Shown: positions 19,056 through 28,320, counted from the stretch's first letter. The stretch is 64,000 bases of DNA from Anabaena sp. FACHB-1237 (GCF_014696225.1 NZ_JACJPV010000012.1:52976-116975); one strand, 5' to 3'. The notes: a model not told the origin generated them from the letters alone. A program made the numbers and translations.

Positions 19056-19508
19056 ATGTCCATAAAAATCGGAGATACTGCCCCTAATTTTACCCTACCA
19101 TCCCAAAATGGTACAAACGTTAGTTTAAGCGATTTTCGCAACCAAAAAGCCGTCGTCCTCTATTTTTACCCCAAAGACGATACCCCAGGATGTACTATAG
19201 AATCCTGCGCTTTCCGTGATCAATATCAAGTATTTAAAAATGCTGGTGCTGAGGTAATTGGTGTTAGTGGAGATTCTCCAGAGTCTCATCAAAAGTTCGC
19301 AGCTAAACACAATTTGCCTTTTACCTTATTAACAGATAAAGGCGATCAAATACGTAAACAATACGGTGCAACTATGGCTTTCGGCTTCATTCCTGGCCGA
19401 GTTACTTATGTCATAGATAAAGAAGGTATTGTTAGGTATGTATTTGATTCAATGTTGAATTTTCAGGGTCATGTTCAAGAGTCTTTAAAAACAATTCAAG
19501 AGTTGTAA
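19056..19508 (+). CDS. bcp: Thioredoxin-dependent thiol peroxidase (bacterioferritin comigratory protein / PrxQ)
   Basis: This 150-residue peroxiredoxin reduces hydrogen peroxide and alkyl hydroperoxides. The family pattern is complete: IGDTAPNFTLPSQNG, VVLYFYPKDDTPGCTIESC with the peroxidatic Cys46 and the resolving Cys51 five residues later (PrxQ type), GVSGDSPESHQKFA, and GFIPGRVTYVIDKEG. The ATG at 19056 starts exactly at MSIKIGDTAPNF; an upstream GTG at 19005 lies in an intergenic repeat and is rejected. A hairpin (CTATCAGTTAAGCTGATAG) follows the stop directly. Confidence 0.94.
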   Translation: MSIKIGDTAPNFTLPSQNGTNVSLSDFRNQKAVVLYFYPKDDTPGCTIESCAFRDQYQVFKNAGAEVIGVSGDSPESHQKFAAKHNLPFTLLTDKGDQIRKQYGATMAFGFIPGRVTYVIDKEGIVRYVFDSMLNFQGHVQESLKTIQEL

Positions 19509-19520
19509 GGGCTATCAGTT

Positions 19521-19616
19521 AAGCTGATAGGCAGCTAAACTGTATAACTAAAAAACCTAAAATTAATGTAGTGCAAGCATCTTGCTTGCATCTATTGTCC
19601 AAATTAAAAGCACAAC
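19521..19616 (+). mobile_element. Miniature element D, copy 2
   Basis: This is a 96-base stretch from AAGCTGATAGGCAGCTAAAC to AAATTAAAAGCACAAC, nearly the same as 63687-63782 and related in reverse to the 88-base copies at 14832 and 60136. It begins inside the stem-loop after bcp and is followed within six bases by element B copy 3. Confidence 0.75.
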
Positions 19617-19621
19617 ATATA

Positions 19622-19728
19622 TACAGCACATTCCATCTACATGAGGTACACTGTGAACAGGCAAGATGCCTGTGTTACAAGGGTTTTATCATTAAAATCT
19701 ATACCTCATAATAACGCAAACTGCTGTA
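19622..19728 (+). mobile_element. Miniature inverted-repeat element B, copy 3
   Basis: This is a 107-base element from TACAGCACATTCCATCTACA to ACGCAAACTGCTGTA with the TACAGCA/TGCTGTA ends. It is in the same orientation as copy 1. Confidence 0.85.
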
Positions 19729-19827
19729 ATTGGGATTTTGGATGGTGATATTTTTGGTTACATGATGGTAGATTATTGGATTTATTGTTGTTCCTTTTTT
19801 GTTCTTCATAAGAAAACAAATTAACTA

Positions 19828-19893
19828 TCAAAAATCCAACATCCAACATCCAACATCTAAAATCGAAAATCCAACATCCAAAATCTACAATCT
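19828..19893. repeat. Heptanucleotide short tandem repeats
   Basis: The stretch has tandem and interrupted units of (ATCCAAC)/(ATCCAAA)/(ATCTACA), as in AATCCAACATCCAACATCCA. Heptad repeats of this type are typical of heterocystous cyanobacteria. It ends just before the hpf stop codon. Confidence 0.65.
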
Positions 19894-19898
19894 AACAA

Positions 19899-20540
19899 TC
19901 ACGCTTTTGCTTTTTCTGGTGTGGTAACACTACTTTGGCTGGATTTGCCATTATAACCATTGTTGTTACCATTATTACGAGGTAAAATCACACCATATCC
20001 GCCATGATTTCTTTCGTAAATCACGTTAATTTCTCCAGACTCAATATTACGGAACATATAAAAATCATGTCCCACCATTTGCAATTGTTCTAATGCCTCT
20101 GCTAACGTCATTGGTGGCATAGAAAAATATTTTGTCCGTACTACCTCCTCTGGTAATTCTGGTGTGCGATCGCCTATTAAATCCGTTACAATCTTCTCCG
20201 GTGCAACTACCTCATCTTTAGACACTGGCTGGGTCTTGTGATCCTGTCTTCTTTCTTTATATTTACGTAATTGTCTAGCTATTTTATCTGCAACTAAATC
20301 AATACTAGCATATAAGTTTTCGCTGCTCTCCTCGGCACGGATAACACTACCATTAGCATATATAGTCACTTCCGCAGCTTGCTTTGTACTAATTCGGGGA
20401 TTGCGAGCCACGCTCAAATGGACATCCACTTCATTTGTGATGTTCTGAAAATGACTAACTGCTTTTTCTATCTTCTGATGCACGTAGTCTCTAATTGCAT
20501 CGGTGATTTCAATATTTTTACCGTGGATGACAAGCTTCAT
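19899..20540 (-). CDS. hpf: Ribosome hibernation promoting factor, long form (LrtA)
   Basis: This 213-residue protein has the N-terminal HPF/RaiA domain (about residues 1-100: [60 protein letters not shown]). The C-terminal dimerisation domain follows (about 130-190: [45 protein letters not shown]). Long-form HPF joins two 70S ribosomes into inactive 100S dimers. The cyanobacterial homologue LrtA is light-repressed through a long leader RNA; here more than 1 kb upstream of the start is free of genes, which leaves room for such a leader. Confidence 0.93.
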   Translation of the reverse strand: MKLVIHGKNIEITDAIRDYVHQKIEKAVSHFQNITNEVDVHLSVARNPRISTKQAAEVTIYANGSVIRAEESSENLYASIDLVADKIARQLRKYKERRQDHKTQPVSKDEVVAPEKIVTDLIGDRTPELPEEVVRTKYFSMPPMTLAEALEQLQMVGHDFYMFRNIESGEINVIYERNHGGYGVILPRNNGNNNGYNGKSSQSSVTTPEKAKA

Positions 20541-21541
20541 GTAAACTCTCCCGCCTAATTTTAGATTTGATATTTTGGTATAGAAATAGATATTGCGGTA
20601 AGTTCTATAACTATTACCAATTCAATTTGTAAAGGGTTTTGGATACATTCCACAATACAAAACTCACTGGACTTACTCTGATCTGACTAGAGTATTTTCT
20701 TGTTTATTTCCTGCTTATATTCACGATGTCGGCATCTTCTTATTTGCAGGGATTAATCCAGTATAAATTTTACTATTGTTTTATGTACTTACTCAAAATC
20801 AGTATCTTTTAAATCAATAGCAGCACGCTAGATCATATCCTTTTTCACTGGTTGTTACCTGATCAGTTGTTTGTTTTTATAAAACCGTCTGGATGATAAT
20901 TTTGATCATCTTAACGACGCACAACTGCTTGCCAATTAGCTATTCCAGCACAACCATAGTAGTTATTAGGGACTAGCGGACAGGTTGATAAATCTACTTC
21001 CGTCTGATTTTGATCATCAATTTATATCTTACTCTCCCTGGGAATTACTATATCTGAACTAGAGAATTTCAGGCAGACTGCTACTTTTTTCTTAAAGTAA
21101 CTTAACAAAGTTATAACTAGTTACTTTTTTTATTTTCCCTCAACTTAAATCTTATATATATATTATATAACGAGTCTGTGGGAAAATTCGATCTTGACGT
21201 TATTTTCACCTGATGCCGATTTTAGAAATCCTTCCAAGACCATTTAGCTGATATATTTAAAATAACACTTTATGGTTAATAAAAAATATTTCCTTGACTT
21301 TACTTTAAGATCCTTTGCATTGCTTGACATTTATTTAAGGAGTCAAATATCAGCCATCAGCTAGAGTGCTTTCATAACTCACCGAGTCAGGAGACGATAG
21401 GGCTAAAGCCATAGTACCGCAAAGTGTAATTCATGGATTCAAAAGTCAAAAGTAAGACATTATAGGCTTTTTAACGATTTAGAATAGTGAGTTTATTTCC
21501 GCCAATCTCTAATAGTACCGATACAAAAAAGCTAACTAATG
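20541..21541. other. Gene-free stretch upstream of hpf
   Basis: About 1 kb without a supported gene. It must contain the hpf promoter and probably a long hpf/lrtA leader. Nothing in it gives a convincing RNA gene or repeat. The part beyond about 21470 is homologous to the 3' flank of the tnpB remnant at 60 kb (GTTTATTT...CTAATGCTAAC), so it is old IS material. Confidence 0.5.
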
Positions 21542-21692
21542 CTAACAAAAGTGCGCTTTTTCTTCTTGCTTTATCTTAGAAGTGTCGGCACTATCTAGTC
21601 CACAGGCTAACACGGTTAATTTAACCGCAGTTTGACAAGCTCACTGACCACTTCTTTTTTTTAAATTTGTTGCCGCGTTTAAATCTCTATCA

Positions 21693-21808
21693 TATCATGT
21701 CCGCCCAATCACTTACGATATAGTTCATCATTGTATTGCCTTTTGCCAATTACCAATTACCCATTACCAGCCTCAACAGATATGATAAGTGTTCTACCGG
21801 ACATGATA
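21693..21808. mobile_element. Miniature inverted-repeat element A
   Basis: This is a 116-base element with perfect 11-base inverted ends TATCATGTCCG and CGGACATGATA. It is inserted in the tnpB remnant with a 3-base duplication (TCA at 21690-21692 and at 21915-21917, the latter now beyond element B). It is the only copy noticed in the window. Confidence 0.8.
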
Positions 21809-21914
21809 CAGCAGTTTCCGTGATTATGAGGTACAGATGTTAATGATAAAACCTTTGTAACACAGGCATCTTGCTTGGTTCATAGTGTACCTCATGTAGA
21901 TGGAATGTGATGTA
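21807..21914 (-). mobile_element. Miniature inverted-repeat element B, copy 4, nested in element A
   Basis: It runs from TACAGCAGTTTCCGTGATTA to ATGGAATGTGATGTA. It sits exactly at the terminal TA of element A and is flanked by TA on both sides (21807-21808 and 21913-21914). This shows that element B duplicates TA and inserted after element A. One end is mutated (TGATGTA). Confidence 0.85.
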
Positions 21915-22115
21915 TCACACTCAAAACCGCATTTACCACATTTAAACACTCTTTGAGATAGTGGTAATTGAGATTTTTTCTCTCCACAATCAGAGCAAGT
22001 TTTACTGCTAGGATAAAATCTATCCACCACTACTAACTTACTGCCATACAGTTGTGTTTTATATTCTAACTGCCTTCTGAATTGATCAAATACCATATCC
22101 TCAGATATGATTTCA

Positions 22116-22235
22116 GGACTTACGCAACTGGCACATTGGTAGGGCGTGGTTCGACATAAATCATGTAAATAACCAAATTGTTGATATCTGAAGCACCCTA
22201 CAACAGACTTTTTAGTGTGACACTTGCGTAAGTCC
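22116..22235 (+). mobile_element. Miniature inverted-repeat element C, copy 2
   Basis: This is a 120-base element with perfect ends GGACTTACGCAA and TTGCGTAAGTCC. The interior shares GGTAGGG.GTGGTTCGACA and AACCAAATTGTTGATATCTG with the copy at 23899. It separates the tnpB remnant from the flavoprotein gene and ends 15 bases before that gene's stop codon. Confidence 0.85.
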
Positions 22236-22250
22236 TAGTAAAGAAAGTTG

Positions 22251-23798
22251 TCAATAATCACTACCAGAGCCAAATTTCCAAGCATCAACCCAACGATACC
22301 AATAGTATAATATTTTTGGTTTTTGTTTTTCAGGGAGATAATTTATAAATCTTTCTACCACAAAAGTCATAGCAAATAAAACAGTGTACACCAATAAATT
22401 TACATAATGTAACACCCAATTAAACAAACTTAATAAACCAACTTGAGGAATAATTTTAGCCACTAGCAGAGGATGGGATAAACCAGTTTTTAACAATGTT
22501 TGAGTTAAGGGAATAAACTGTACAACATCCTGTAAAAAAGGTTTTAACACTGGAGTTCCTAAACTTTGCATTTCTTGAAAAACTGCTGATAGCAATAAAT
22601 TGATTTGTTGAGGGTCAATTTTTTGATTAACTGCCACACTCATGGCTTTTTGAAATAACCAAGTTACACTTAAACTAGGTTGATAAGGTTGAAGTAGTCC
22701 TAAAGCACAAGATGATAATTGATCAGTTTTTATTGCTGCTTCAATTCCTAGAGTTAGTCGTGATAAATGACGTACCATAGAACCAAAACCGCCAAAACTT
22801 AAAGGTGATTGATTGCCACTACTATCTCCCACTGGTAAGATAAAATTCCAAGGAGTTTGTAGAGGACTTTGACGGTAACTAGGAAAGAAACCGAACAAAG
22901 CACGATGAAATTTTAATTGCTGTAATTCCACATTTTGATATTCTGGTAATAGGCGTAAATATTCCTCAAAAAGATGTTCTAAAGTTAGTCTGTTTGGTTC
23001 TGCATCCACATAGGTAAATAAATAAGTTGTTCTCCCATCTTTAGCTGGAAAAGCCTCCCAAAAATATTGACATTGATTTTGTAAAGGGGTAAAAGATAAT
23101 AACAAATCTCCAGAGTCATTTTTCGGAAAACCAGAAGCACAACTTCCCACAACTAAACAAAGTGCATCTGGTTTTTTACCTTGACGCGCTTGTTTAGTAA
23201 TTGGTGAAAGGTGTCCCATAGCATCAAGTAATAATTTGGCAGTAAATTCATTATTTACTTTAATTCCATTACTGTGAATTACCACATTATTAAAAGGTGT
23301 CCTTTCTAGTAATGTACCCCCAGCAGCAAGAAAGCGATTTTTTAAAGTTGCTAATAGATAAAGTGGGTTAATACCAATATTTAAAACATCATTTATCCAT
23401 ATTTCTGTACCAGCAGCAAAACTAACTCGTGCCGGGTTATATTCAGTCACAATAGCGGTTTCTAATTCTGTTTCTGTGAGTAAATTTAATTTTCTAAATA
23501 CTTGTAATTCGTGGCGAGAAATATTCCATTCTTGTTCTCTTCCTTGTAATATTCCTCTTTCTAAAACTGTGACTTTTAAACCGCGTACAGCTAAAGCACA
23601 ACCTATGATAATTCCTAAAGTTCCACCACAAATAATTACATCACTGTCTATTTTTTGTAAGTTTTCAGGGTTTTCTGTAACTACTTGAGGGATAGAATTT
23701 TCCTCGGTTCTTAATGATGTTAAAATGCTATCTGTACGGCGTAAATTGCCTAATATATCTCCTGGTATTTGGCTGAGAATTTCTTGGGTTAAAGACAT
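22251..23798 (-). CDS. FAD-dependent oxidoreductase (cyanobacterial flavoprotein)
   Basis: This 515-residue protein has an N-terminal FAD-binding Rossmann motif: SDVIICGGTLGIIIGCALAV and the acidic strand end VTVLERG (about residues 53-81). It also has a second dinucleotide-fold segment around LLLDAMGHLSPI and a typical FAD C-motif region LPVGDSSGNQSPLSFGGFGS (about 323-342). The last 80 residues hold hydrophobic stretches (VLHYVNLLVYTVLFAMTFVV), suggesting membrane contact. It resembles geranylgeranyl-reductase/lycopene-cyclase-like flavoproteins. The substrate is unknown. Confidence 0.78.
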   Translation of the reverse strand: MSLTQEILSQIPGDILGNLRRTDSILTSLRTEENSIPQVVTENPENLQKIDSDVIICGGTLGIIIGCALAVRGLKVTVLERGILQGREQEWNISRHELQVFRKLNLLTETELETAIVTEYNPARVSFAAGTEIWINDVLNIGINPLYLLATLKNRFLAAGGTLLERTPFNNVVIHSNGIKVNNEFTAKLLLDAMGHLSPITKQARQGKKPDALCLVVGSCASGFPKNDSGDLLLSFTPLQNQCQYFWEAFPAKDGRTTYLFTYVDAEPNRLTLEHLFEEYLRLLPEYQNVELQQLKFHRALFGFFPSYRQSPLQTPWNFILPVGDSSGNQSPLSFGGFGSMVRHLSRLTLGIEAAIKTDQLSSCALGLLQPYQPSLSVTWLFQKAMSVAVNQKIDPQQINLLLSAVFQEMQSLGTPVLKPFLQDVVQFIPLTQTLLKTGLSHPLLVAKIIPQVGLLSLFNWVLHYVNLLVYTVLFAMTFVVERFINYLPEKQKPKILYYWYRWVDAWKFGSGSDY

Positions 23799-23852
23799 AG
23801 TAGATATCTGGTGAAAATGGGTGATTCGATATAAACACTATAAACACTACTA

Positions 23853-24156
23853 ATACCAGGCAGTTTTGCTAATTGTGAAAAAGTCTCTCTTATAGTATGG
23901 GACTTACGCAATTGGCATATTGGTAGGGTGTGGTTCGACAAGCTCACCAACCACGTCAGACAGTATAAATCATGTAAATAACCAAATTGTTGATATCTGA
24001 CGTACCCTACAACAGATTTCTTAGTGTGACACTTGCGTAAGCCCTATAGTATCACAAAAAACTTAATACTGCATCAAAATTATTCTCAGCAATATAAACA
24101 AACTGTTCGTCAAGGTCAGCACTAGCTTTTTGTCTAATTACAATTCGTATAGTCAT
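23853..24156 (-). pseudogene. Broken parE-type toxin gene
   Basis: The frame starts with ATG at 24154-24156, five bases after the parD stop, and reads MTIRIVIRQKASADLDEQFV YIAENNFDAVLSFL before a stop. The run of six T (minus strand, 24056-24061) has one base too many; with five T the frame continues as FCDTI. Removing element C (23899-24044) and one copy of its 8-base duplication joins this to RETFSQLAKLPGISS, the expected ParE middle. The usual C-terminal third is absent. So the toxin is dead by frameshift, insertion and truncation. Confidence 0.85.
23899..24044 (+). mobile_element. Miniature inverted-repeat element C, copy 3, inserted in parE
   Basis: This 146-base element has ends GGGACTTACGCAA and TTGCGTAAGCCC. 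It is flanked by a perfect 8-base duplication, TATAGTAT (23891-23898 and 24045-24052), which defines its target site. Compared with copy 2 it contains an extra stretch of about 27 bases (AGCTCACCAACCACGTCAGA...). Confidence 0.88.
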
Positions 24157-24161
24157 TGCTA

Positions 24162-24410
24162 TTACTTGCGGAGTCTCTCAATAAGCTGAGTGCGTTTTTG
24201 TTCCCACCATTCATCGGTAATTTCTATCGCTTCACCGCTATCTAATCCTTCTAATAACAATGTGTCTAGTCGTGCTTGTGCTACTTTCTCTAAGTCTTGA
24301 CGAATCAAGTGGCGAATGTATTCGCTTGTGGTACTATACCCGCCTTTTGCAACCTGTTGATTGATAAAATCTCTCATAGAATCAGGAAGAGAAATATTTA
24401 CTGTGGTCAT
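24162..24410 (-). CDS. parD: ParD-family antitoxin
   Basis: This 82-residue protein has an N-terminal ribbon-helix-helix DNA-binding domain (TTVNISLPDSMRDFINQQVA, GGYSTTSEYIRHLIRQDLEK) and an acidic C-terminal tail that would wrap a ParE toxin (EAIEITDEWWEQKRTQLIER). It would bind its own promoter. The next gene, a parE, is destroyed, so this antitoxin is an orphan that may still repress itself or neutralise a related toxin elsewhere. Confidence 0.88.
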   Translation of the reverse strand: MTTVNISLPDSMRDFINQQVAKGGYSTTSEYIRHLIRQDLEKVAQARLDTLLLEGLDSGEAIEITDEWWEQKRTQLIERLRK

Positions 24411-24807
24411 GGCTAATAAATTTTTATATTTCTAATGATTTGATTATGGCAAATATTGTCAATTTTTGTCAAGTGCTTTGTAGTATATAAGTAAATTAGT
24501 TTTTTGTATGTAATAAATACATATATTTTTATATAAAAAATAGAAATGATAGGAATTTCATAATTAAACTAACACTAATCAAAACAGAGTTGCGGATAAC
24601 TTACCTATTTAGGATGCGAAATTCATCTAAAATAGAGAAACCCATACACAAAGCGGCTTTCAATCCTTAAACATCACATACACTATAGTAGTTACAGACA
24701 TTTCTTAAAAAAATAAAAAATTCCTACATATTAATAGATCCCCGCTTTGCGGTATGATTAGGTTCACGATATCAAAGTATAAGCATAAATACAGAGGGCA
24801 AGACACT
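24411..24807. promoter_or_regulatory. Gene-free spacer with divergent promoters of parD and gap2
   Basis: About 400 AT-rich bases between two divergent genes. No repeat family or RNA gene is recognised. It must hold both promoters. A short palindrome, CCCCGCTTTGCGG, lies at about 24742-24754. Nothing more specific can be supported. Confidence 0.4.
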
Positions 24808-25821
24808 GTGATTAGAGTTGCAATTAACGGTTTCGGACGCATCGGACGTAACTTCGCACGCTGTTGGGTAGGAAGAGAAAATAGCAATATTGAATTAGTC
24901 GGTATTAATGACACATCCGATCCCAAAACAAACGCACACCTGCTGAAGTATGACACCATGCTAGGTCAATTAAAGGGTGTAGATATCAGTGCTGATGATA
25001 ATTCCATTATTATTAATGGTAAAACAGTTAAGTGTGTATCTGATCGTAACCCAGAAAACTTGCCCTGGAAAGAATGGGGAATTGATTTAATTATCGAGTC
25101 TACTGGCGTTTTTACCAGCAAAGAAGGTGCAATGAAGCACGTTAACGCTGGTGCTAAAAAGGTACTTATTACCGCTCCTGGTAAAAATGAAGATGGTACT
25201 TTTGTTATGGGTGTAAATCATCATGATTATGATCACAACATTCATAATATTATTAGTAATGCTAGTTGTACCACTAACTGTTTAGCTCCCATTGCGAAGG
25301 TTTTACACGAAAAATTTGGGATTATTAAAGGTACAATGACCACTACGCACAGTTATACTGGTGATCAACGTTTACTAGATGCTTCTCACCGTGATGTACG
25401 TCGTGCTAGAGCAGCAGCTATGAACATTGTTCCTACTTCCACTGGTGCAGCTAAGGCTGTGGCTTTGGTACTCCCTGCTTTGAAGGGTAAACTCAATGGT
25501 GTGGCTTTGCGTGTACCTACTCCTAACGTTTCTATGGTGGACTTTGTTGTACAAGTGGAAAAACCTACCATTCTTGAAGAAGTAAACCAAGCTCTCAAAG
25601 ATGCTGCTGAAGGTTCATTGAAAGGAATTTTAGGTTATAGCGAACTTCCCTTAGTTTCCTCTGACTATCAAGGTACAAATGAATCTTCTATTGTTGATTC
25701 TAGCTTAACTTTGGTTATGGGTAATGACATGGTTAAGGTGATGGCTTGGTATGATAATGAGTGGGGTTATAGCCAACGAGTTCTAGATTTAGCAGAATTA
25801 GTTGCTATTAAATGGGCTTAA
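24808..25821 (+). CDS. gap2: Glyceraldehyde-3-phosphate dehydrogenase, Calvin-cycle type (GapB/Gap2)
   Basis: This 337-residue enzyme is of the Gap2 class, which in cyanobacteria uses NADPH or NADH in the Calvin cycle and gluconeogenesis. It has the N-terminal Rossmann motif [19 protein letters not shown], the active-site block [13 protein letters not shown] with catalytic Cys, [20 protein letters not shown], and the end [16 protein letters not shown]. The GTG at 24808 is chosen as the start because it begins the conserved protein; the 18 residues read from the ATG at 24754 have no counterpart in the family. Confidence 0.93.
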   Translation: MIRVAINGFGRIGRNFARCWVGRENSNIELVGINDTSDPKTNAHLLKYDTMLGQLKGVDISADDNSIIINGKTVKCVSDRNPENLPWKEWGIDLIIESTGVFTSKEGAMKHVNAGAKKVLITAPGKNEDGTFVMGVNHHDYDHNIHNIISNASCTTNCLAPIAKVLHEKFGIIKGTMTTTHSYTGDQRLLDASHRDVRRARAAAMNIVPTSTGAAKAVALVLPALKGKLNGVALRVPTPNVSMVDFVVQVEKPTILEEVNQALKDAAEGSLKGILGYSELPLVSSDYQGTNESSIVDSSLTLVMGNDMVKVMAWYDNEWGYSQRVLDLAELVAIKWA

Positions 25822-25849
25822 ATAATTGACAATTGAACCTTGACAATTA

Positions 25850-26848
25850 TCAAAAATGTTGGAATCCTTGATTGAGTGTTAATACTTGATCAGGGATTTT
25901 ACCGCTTTTATCGCTTAATATAACTTGTTTATTTTCTGTAATGTATCCAATAATTGCCGCATTTTTGTCCAGTTGTTGCACTAATGTTAATGCATCCTGT
26001 TGTGGTAAACACAATACTAATTCAAAATCTTCTCCACCATATAAAATATATTGTACTCTTTGTTCTGGTTTTAATAAATGATTAAATACCTCTGGTATGG
26101 GTATTTGCTCATATTGTATATTTGCTCCTACACCACTGGCTCGACATATTTGCAATACTGCATCTGCTAAACCGTCACTGCTATCCATACCAGAAATCGG
26201 AAAGGCAGTTTTTGGCAGGATGGATATCACATCTAAACGTGGCTGGGGACGCTGATGAGCCGTGATTAAAGCCGCCTTGTCTTCTGCTTTGAGGTGTTTT
26301 CCTATTTCGGGATTTAATAGCAGTTCTAAGCCGGCACGGGATAGACCATGAAAACCTGTGATAACGATCGCATCACCAATTTTAGCTGTATGACGACGGA
26401 TCACATAGTTAGGGTCTACTTCTCCAAAAGCAGTAATGGATAAAGTAGTGATGGGCGATCGCACCACATCACCGCCTACAATGGAAACATGATATTTTTG
26501 CAAACATTGGGTGATACCATCATAAAGTCTTTCTACCCAATTCACAGATATTTCACTGGGTAGACCTAATGCTACCGTAATTCCTAAAGGTGTAGCTCCC
26601 ATTGCGGCCAAGTCAGATAAATTAGCGGCGGTTGCTCGCCATCCCGCATCCTCTGGAGATGTGGTAAGATCACTAAAATGTACCCCATCTATTAACATAT
26701 CTGTGGTGACGACTAAGGAATATTCGCGGTTAGTGGGTAATACTGCGGCATCATCGCCAATTATATGTGCAGGACAGAAACTTTGCAATTTTTGTAAAAG
26801 TCCTTGTTCACCAATATCTTTAATTTTGAGATTAGATAAGTTATTCAT
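25850..26848 (-). CDS. thiL: Thiamine-monophosphate kinase
   Basis: This 332-residue enzyme phosphorylates thiamine monophosphate to the active cofactor thiamine diphosphate. It shows the AIR-synthase-like pattern: IGDDAAVLPTN, TTDMLIDGVHF, the conserved GWRATAANLSDLAAMGATP, SIVGGDVVRSP, ISGMDSSDGLADAV and YGGEDFELVLCLP. The length is normal. It converges on gap2 with a 28-base spacer. Confidence 0.95.
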   Translation of the reverse strand: MNNLSNLKIKDIGEQGLLQKLQSFCPAHIIGDDAAVLPTNREYSLVVTTDMLIDGVHFSDLTTSPEDAGWRATAANLSDLAAMGATPLGITVALGLPSEISVNWVERLYDGITQCLQKYHVSIVGGDVVRSPITTLSITAFGEVDPNYVIRRHTAKIGDAIVITGFHGLSRAGLELLLNPEIGKHLKAEDKAALITAHQRPQPRLDVISILPKTAFPISGMDSSDGLADAVLQICRASGVGANIQYEQIPIPEVFNHLLKPEQRVQYILYGGEDFELVLCLPQQDALTLVQQLDKNAAIIGYITENKQVILSDKSGKIPDQVLTLNQGFQHF

Positions 26849-27496
26849 AATGATTATAAAGTAAAAATTAGGATGTTTTTGATGATTGTTTGTGAAGATG
26901 TTGGGTATTTTTCAGGATGTTTTTGATGATTTTCTTTAAATGATTATCAACCATCTAAAAATTACCATCCTGTTCATCCTTTAATCGGTGGTTATCCTGA
27001 TTCTGACAATAAAAATGGTGCGTTACGTCGTGTATTTAATTGATTGGTGTATTTTACGATATTCTTGCACTTCTAACCCACTCTACAAACTCATTCTGAC
27101 AAATATACCAGATATCAGTTAAGCGATCGCTTTTGATATTAAATTATTAAATCGGATCAACATCCTGGATATCGTGATTCTGACAAATATTATAATGGTT
27201 AAAATGTTGAGTATATCTGGAAGCACAGATTTCCAATATAACAATAGTGTGGCAGAAAGTTAGATTTTTGTCAAGGCGTGGAGGAAATATATTTTGTTAA
27301 GTTGATTTTTATTTATACTTTGTCTGAATCAGGATGTCCAGGATTTTAGGATTTTCAGGATATTTTTGAATGATTATTTGTGAGGATGTTGGGTATTTTT
27401 CAGGGTATAATTCAGCATTTGGGAGATAACTAAATCTTGGCTTTCTTCGCTGTTTTGGCTCTAAATTACCATCAGTTTGTTGTTGCTTATTAGTTA
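26849..27496. repeat. Gene-free spacer with degenerate dispersed repeats
   Basis: About 650 bases without a gene. Two related blocks, TTTGTGAAGATGTTGGGTAT at about 26889 and TTTGTGAGGATGTTGGGTAT at about 27379, each follow a GGAT.TTTTTGA.TGATT stretch. Units such as ATCCTGATTCTGACA recur at about 26995 and, degraded, at 27173. These are worn intergenic repeats with no coding content. Confidence 0.5.
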
Positions 27497-27802
27497 TTAA
27501 TCAAATTGAGCAAGAGTAATATCCTCATTGGGGAAATGAGCTACTATTTTGATATTGCCTCCCAGTGCTTTGATATAGTGGGAAAGAGTGGAAAGTTCAA
27601 TGTTCTCCTGATTTTCTAAGTCAGAAATAGTGGCTTCAAATTTATCAAAATCTGCTTCTATTTCCTCTGGTGTTAACCCCAAAGAGTGCTGTAATTCCAC
27701 CAGTTTAAGATGAAGCAAAGCTACTTTACCCAGAATTTGACTTTTAGCTTTTTGCTCTGGAGTCATTTTGTTGCGTAATTCGCTAAAAGGTTTTGTTTTC
27801 AT
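27497..27802 (-). CDS. XRE-like helix-turn-helix antitoxin/regulator
   Basis: This 101-residue protein is of the small HTH type found as antitoxins. The sequence ELQHSLGLTPEEIEADFDKF, followed by ISDLENQENIELSTLSHYIK and ALGGNIKIVAHFP, matches the XRE/HigA2 pattern in which a DNA-recognition helix is followed by a C-terminal strand. The usual toxin gene immediately upstream is absent (spacer of 126 bases), so it is an orphan or works with the HigBA pair upstream. The family is fairly clear; a partner is not. Confidence 0.7.
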   Translation of the reverse strand: MKTKPFSELRNKMTPEQKAKSQILGKVALLHLKLVELQHSLGLTPEEIEADFDKFEATISDLENQENIELSTLSHYIKALGGNIKIVAHFPNEDITLAQFD

Positions 27803-27928
27803 ATTATTGAATGTTTTTTACTAGGTTTGTTGGGTTTCACTTGGTTCTACCTAATCTACAGTTTTTGCTATAATTTTTGTAATTTTTATCCCCTTGCGGG
27901 GAAGAGAGATGGGAGACTGAAAACAAGT

Positions 27929-28228
27929 CTAATCATCCAGCATCTCACGGATTAGTGTTTCCGTCCCCTTGCGAGGATGATTAAGATAAAAACGATAGTC
28001 AGCTTCTAAATTTATCCAAAATTCGGGAGATGTACCTAAAACCTGATATAAAATATCCGCTATTTGAGAAGTTATTGACTGTTTACCTTGAATAATTTCA
28101 TTAACTAATTTAGGTAAGTCTTGTGAAATATTAGCCAGTTCTTGTAATGTTATACCACTGGATTCTAATTCATCCTGTAAAATTTCCCCAGGTGAAAATA
28201 GGACGGTTGGAAAAAACGGTTGATTCAT
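27929..28228 (-). CDS. higA: HigA-type antitoxin
   Basis: This 99-residue protein has the HigA/VapI signatures: SPGEILQDELESSGITLQEL at the N-terminus, a Cro-like HTH (ISQDLPKLVNEIIQGKQSIT) and the C-terminal LGTSPEFWINLEADYRFYL. It should neutralise the HigB-type toxin encoded 97 bases upstream and bind their promoter. The gap between toxin and antitoxin is larger than usual and contains a hairpin. Confidence 0.85.
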   Translation of the reverse strand: MNQPFFPTVLFSPGEILQDELESSGITLQELANISQDLPKLVNEIIQGKQSITSQIADILYQVLGTSPEFWINLEADYRFYLNHPRKGTETLIREMLDD

Positions 28229-28282
28229 TGCTTTAATTGTTTGACTGTCTATAATTTCATCCTTGATCTTAAGAGTAGCTAA

Positions 28283-28320
28283 AAAGCTGTAGAGGTGAAA
28301 AAAATCCTCTCTACAGCTTT
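28283..28320 (-). terminator. Hairpin between higB and higA
   Basis: AAAGCTGTAGAGG / CCTCTCTACAGCTTT forms a strong stem with an A-rich loop. It sits between the toxin stop and the antitoxin start, so it could attenuate transcription into higA or mean that higA has its own promoter. Confidence 0.55.

Larger units (their letters stand above)
21542..22115 (-). pseudogene. Decayed IS605-type tnpB, C-terminal part, with nested insertions
   Basis: Reading the minus strand, the frame from about 22115 gives QFRRQLEYKTQLYGSKLVVV, PSSKTCSDCGEKKS and KCGKCGFECD, the zinc finger of TnpB. It is then broken by elements B and A. Deleting 21693-21914 and one copy of a TGA duplication restores ECDRDLNAATNLKK, the expected continuation. 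Further on, a frameshift leads to LTVLACGLDSADTSK and a stop at 21542-21544, the usual tail. The N-terminal catalytic part is missing, cut by element C at 22116. TnpB is an RNA-guided nuclease of IS200/IS605 elements; this copy is dead. Confidence 0.85.

Noticed and set aside
19828..19893. CRISPR-like array
   Set aside because: The units are heptanucleotides without unique spacers; this is a short tandem repeat. The same holds for the arrays at 56592, 59093 and 61880.
20541..21541. tRNA or structured RNA gene in the long spacer upstream of hpf
   Set aside because: No cloverleaf, no conserved RNA motif and no CCA-type end could be found by eye; only a leader for hpf is plausible.
21824..22096. 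A 90-residue open frame as an intact small zinc-finger gene
   Set aside because: Its first two-thirds are the TnpB zinc finger and its last 30 codons are element B read through; it is a piece of a broken tnpB, not a gene.
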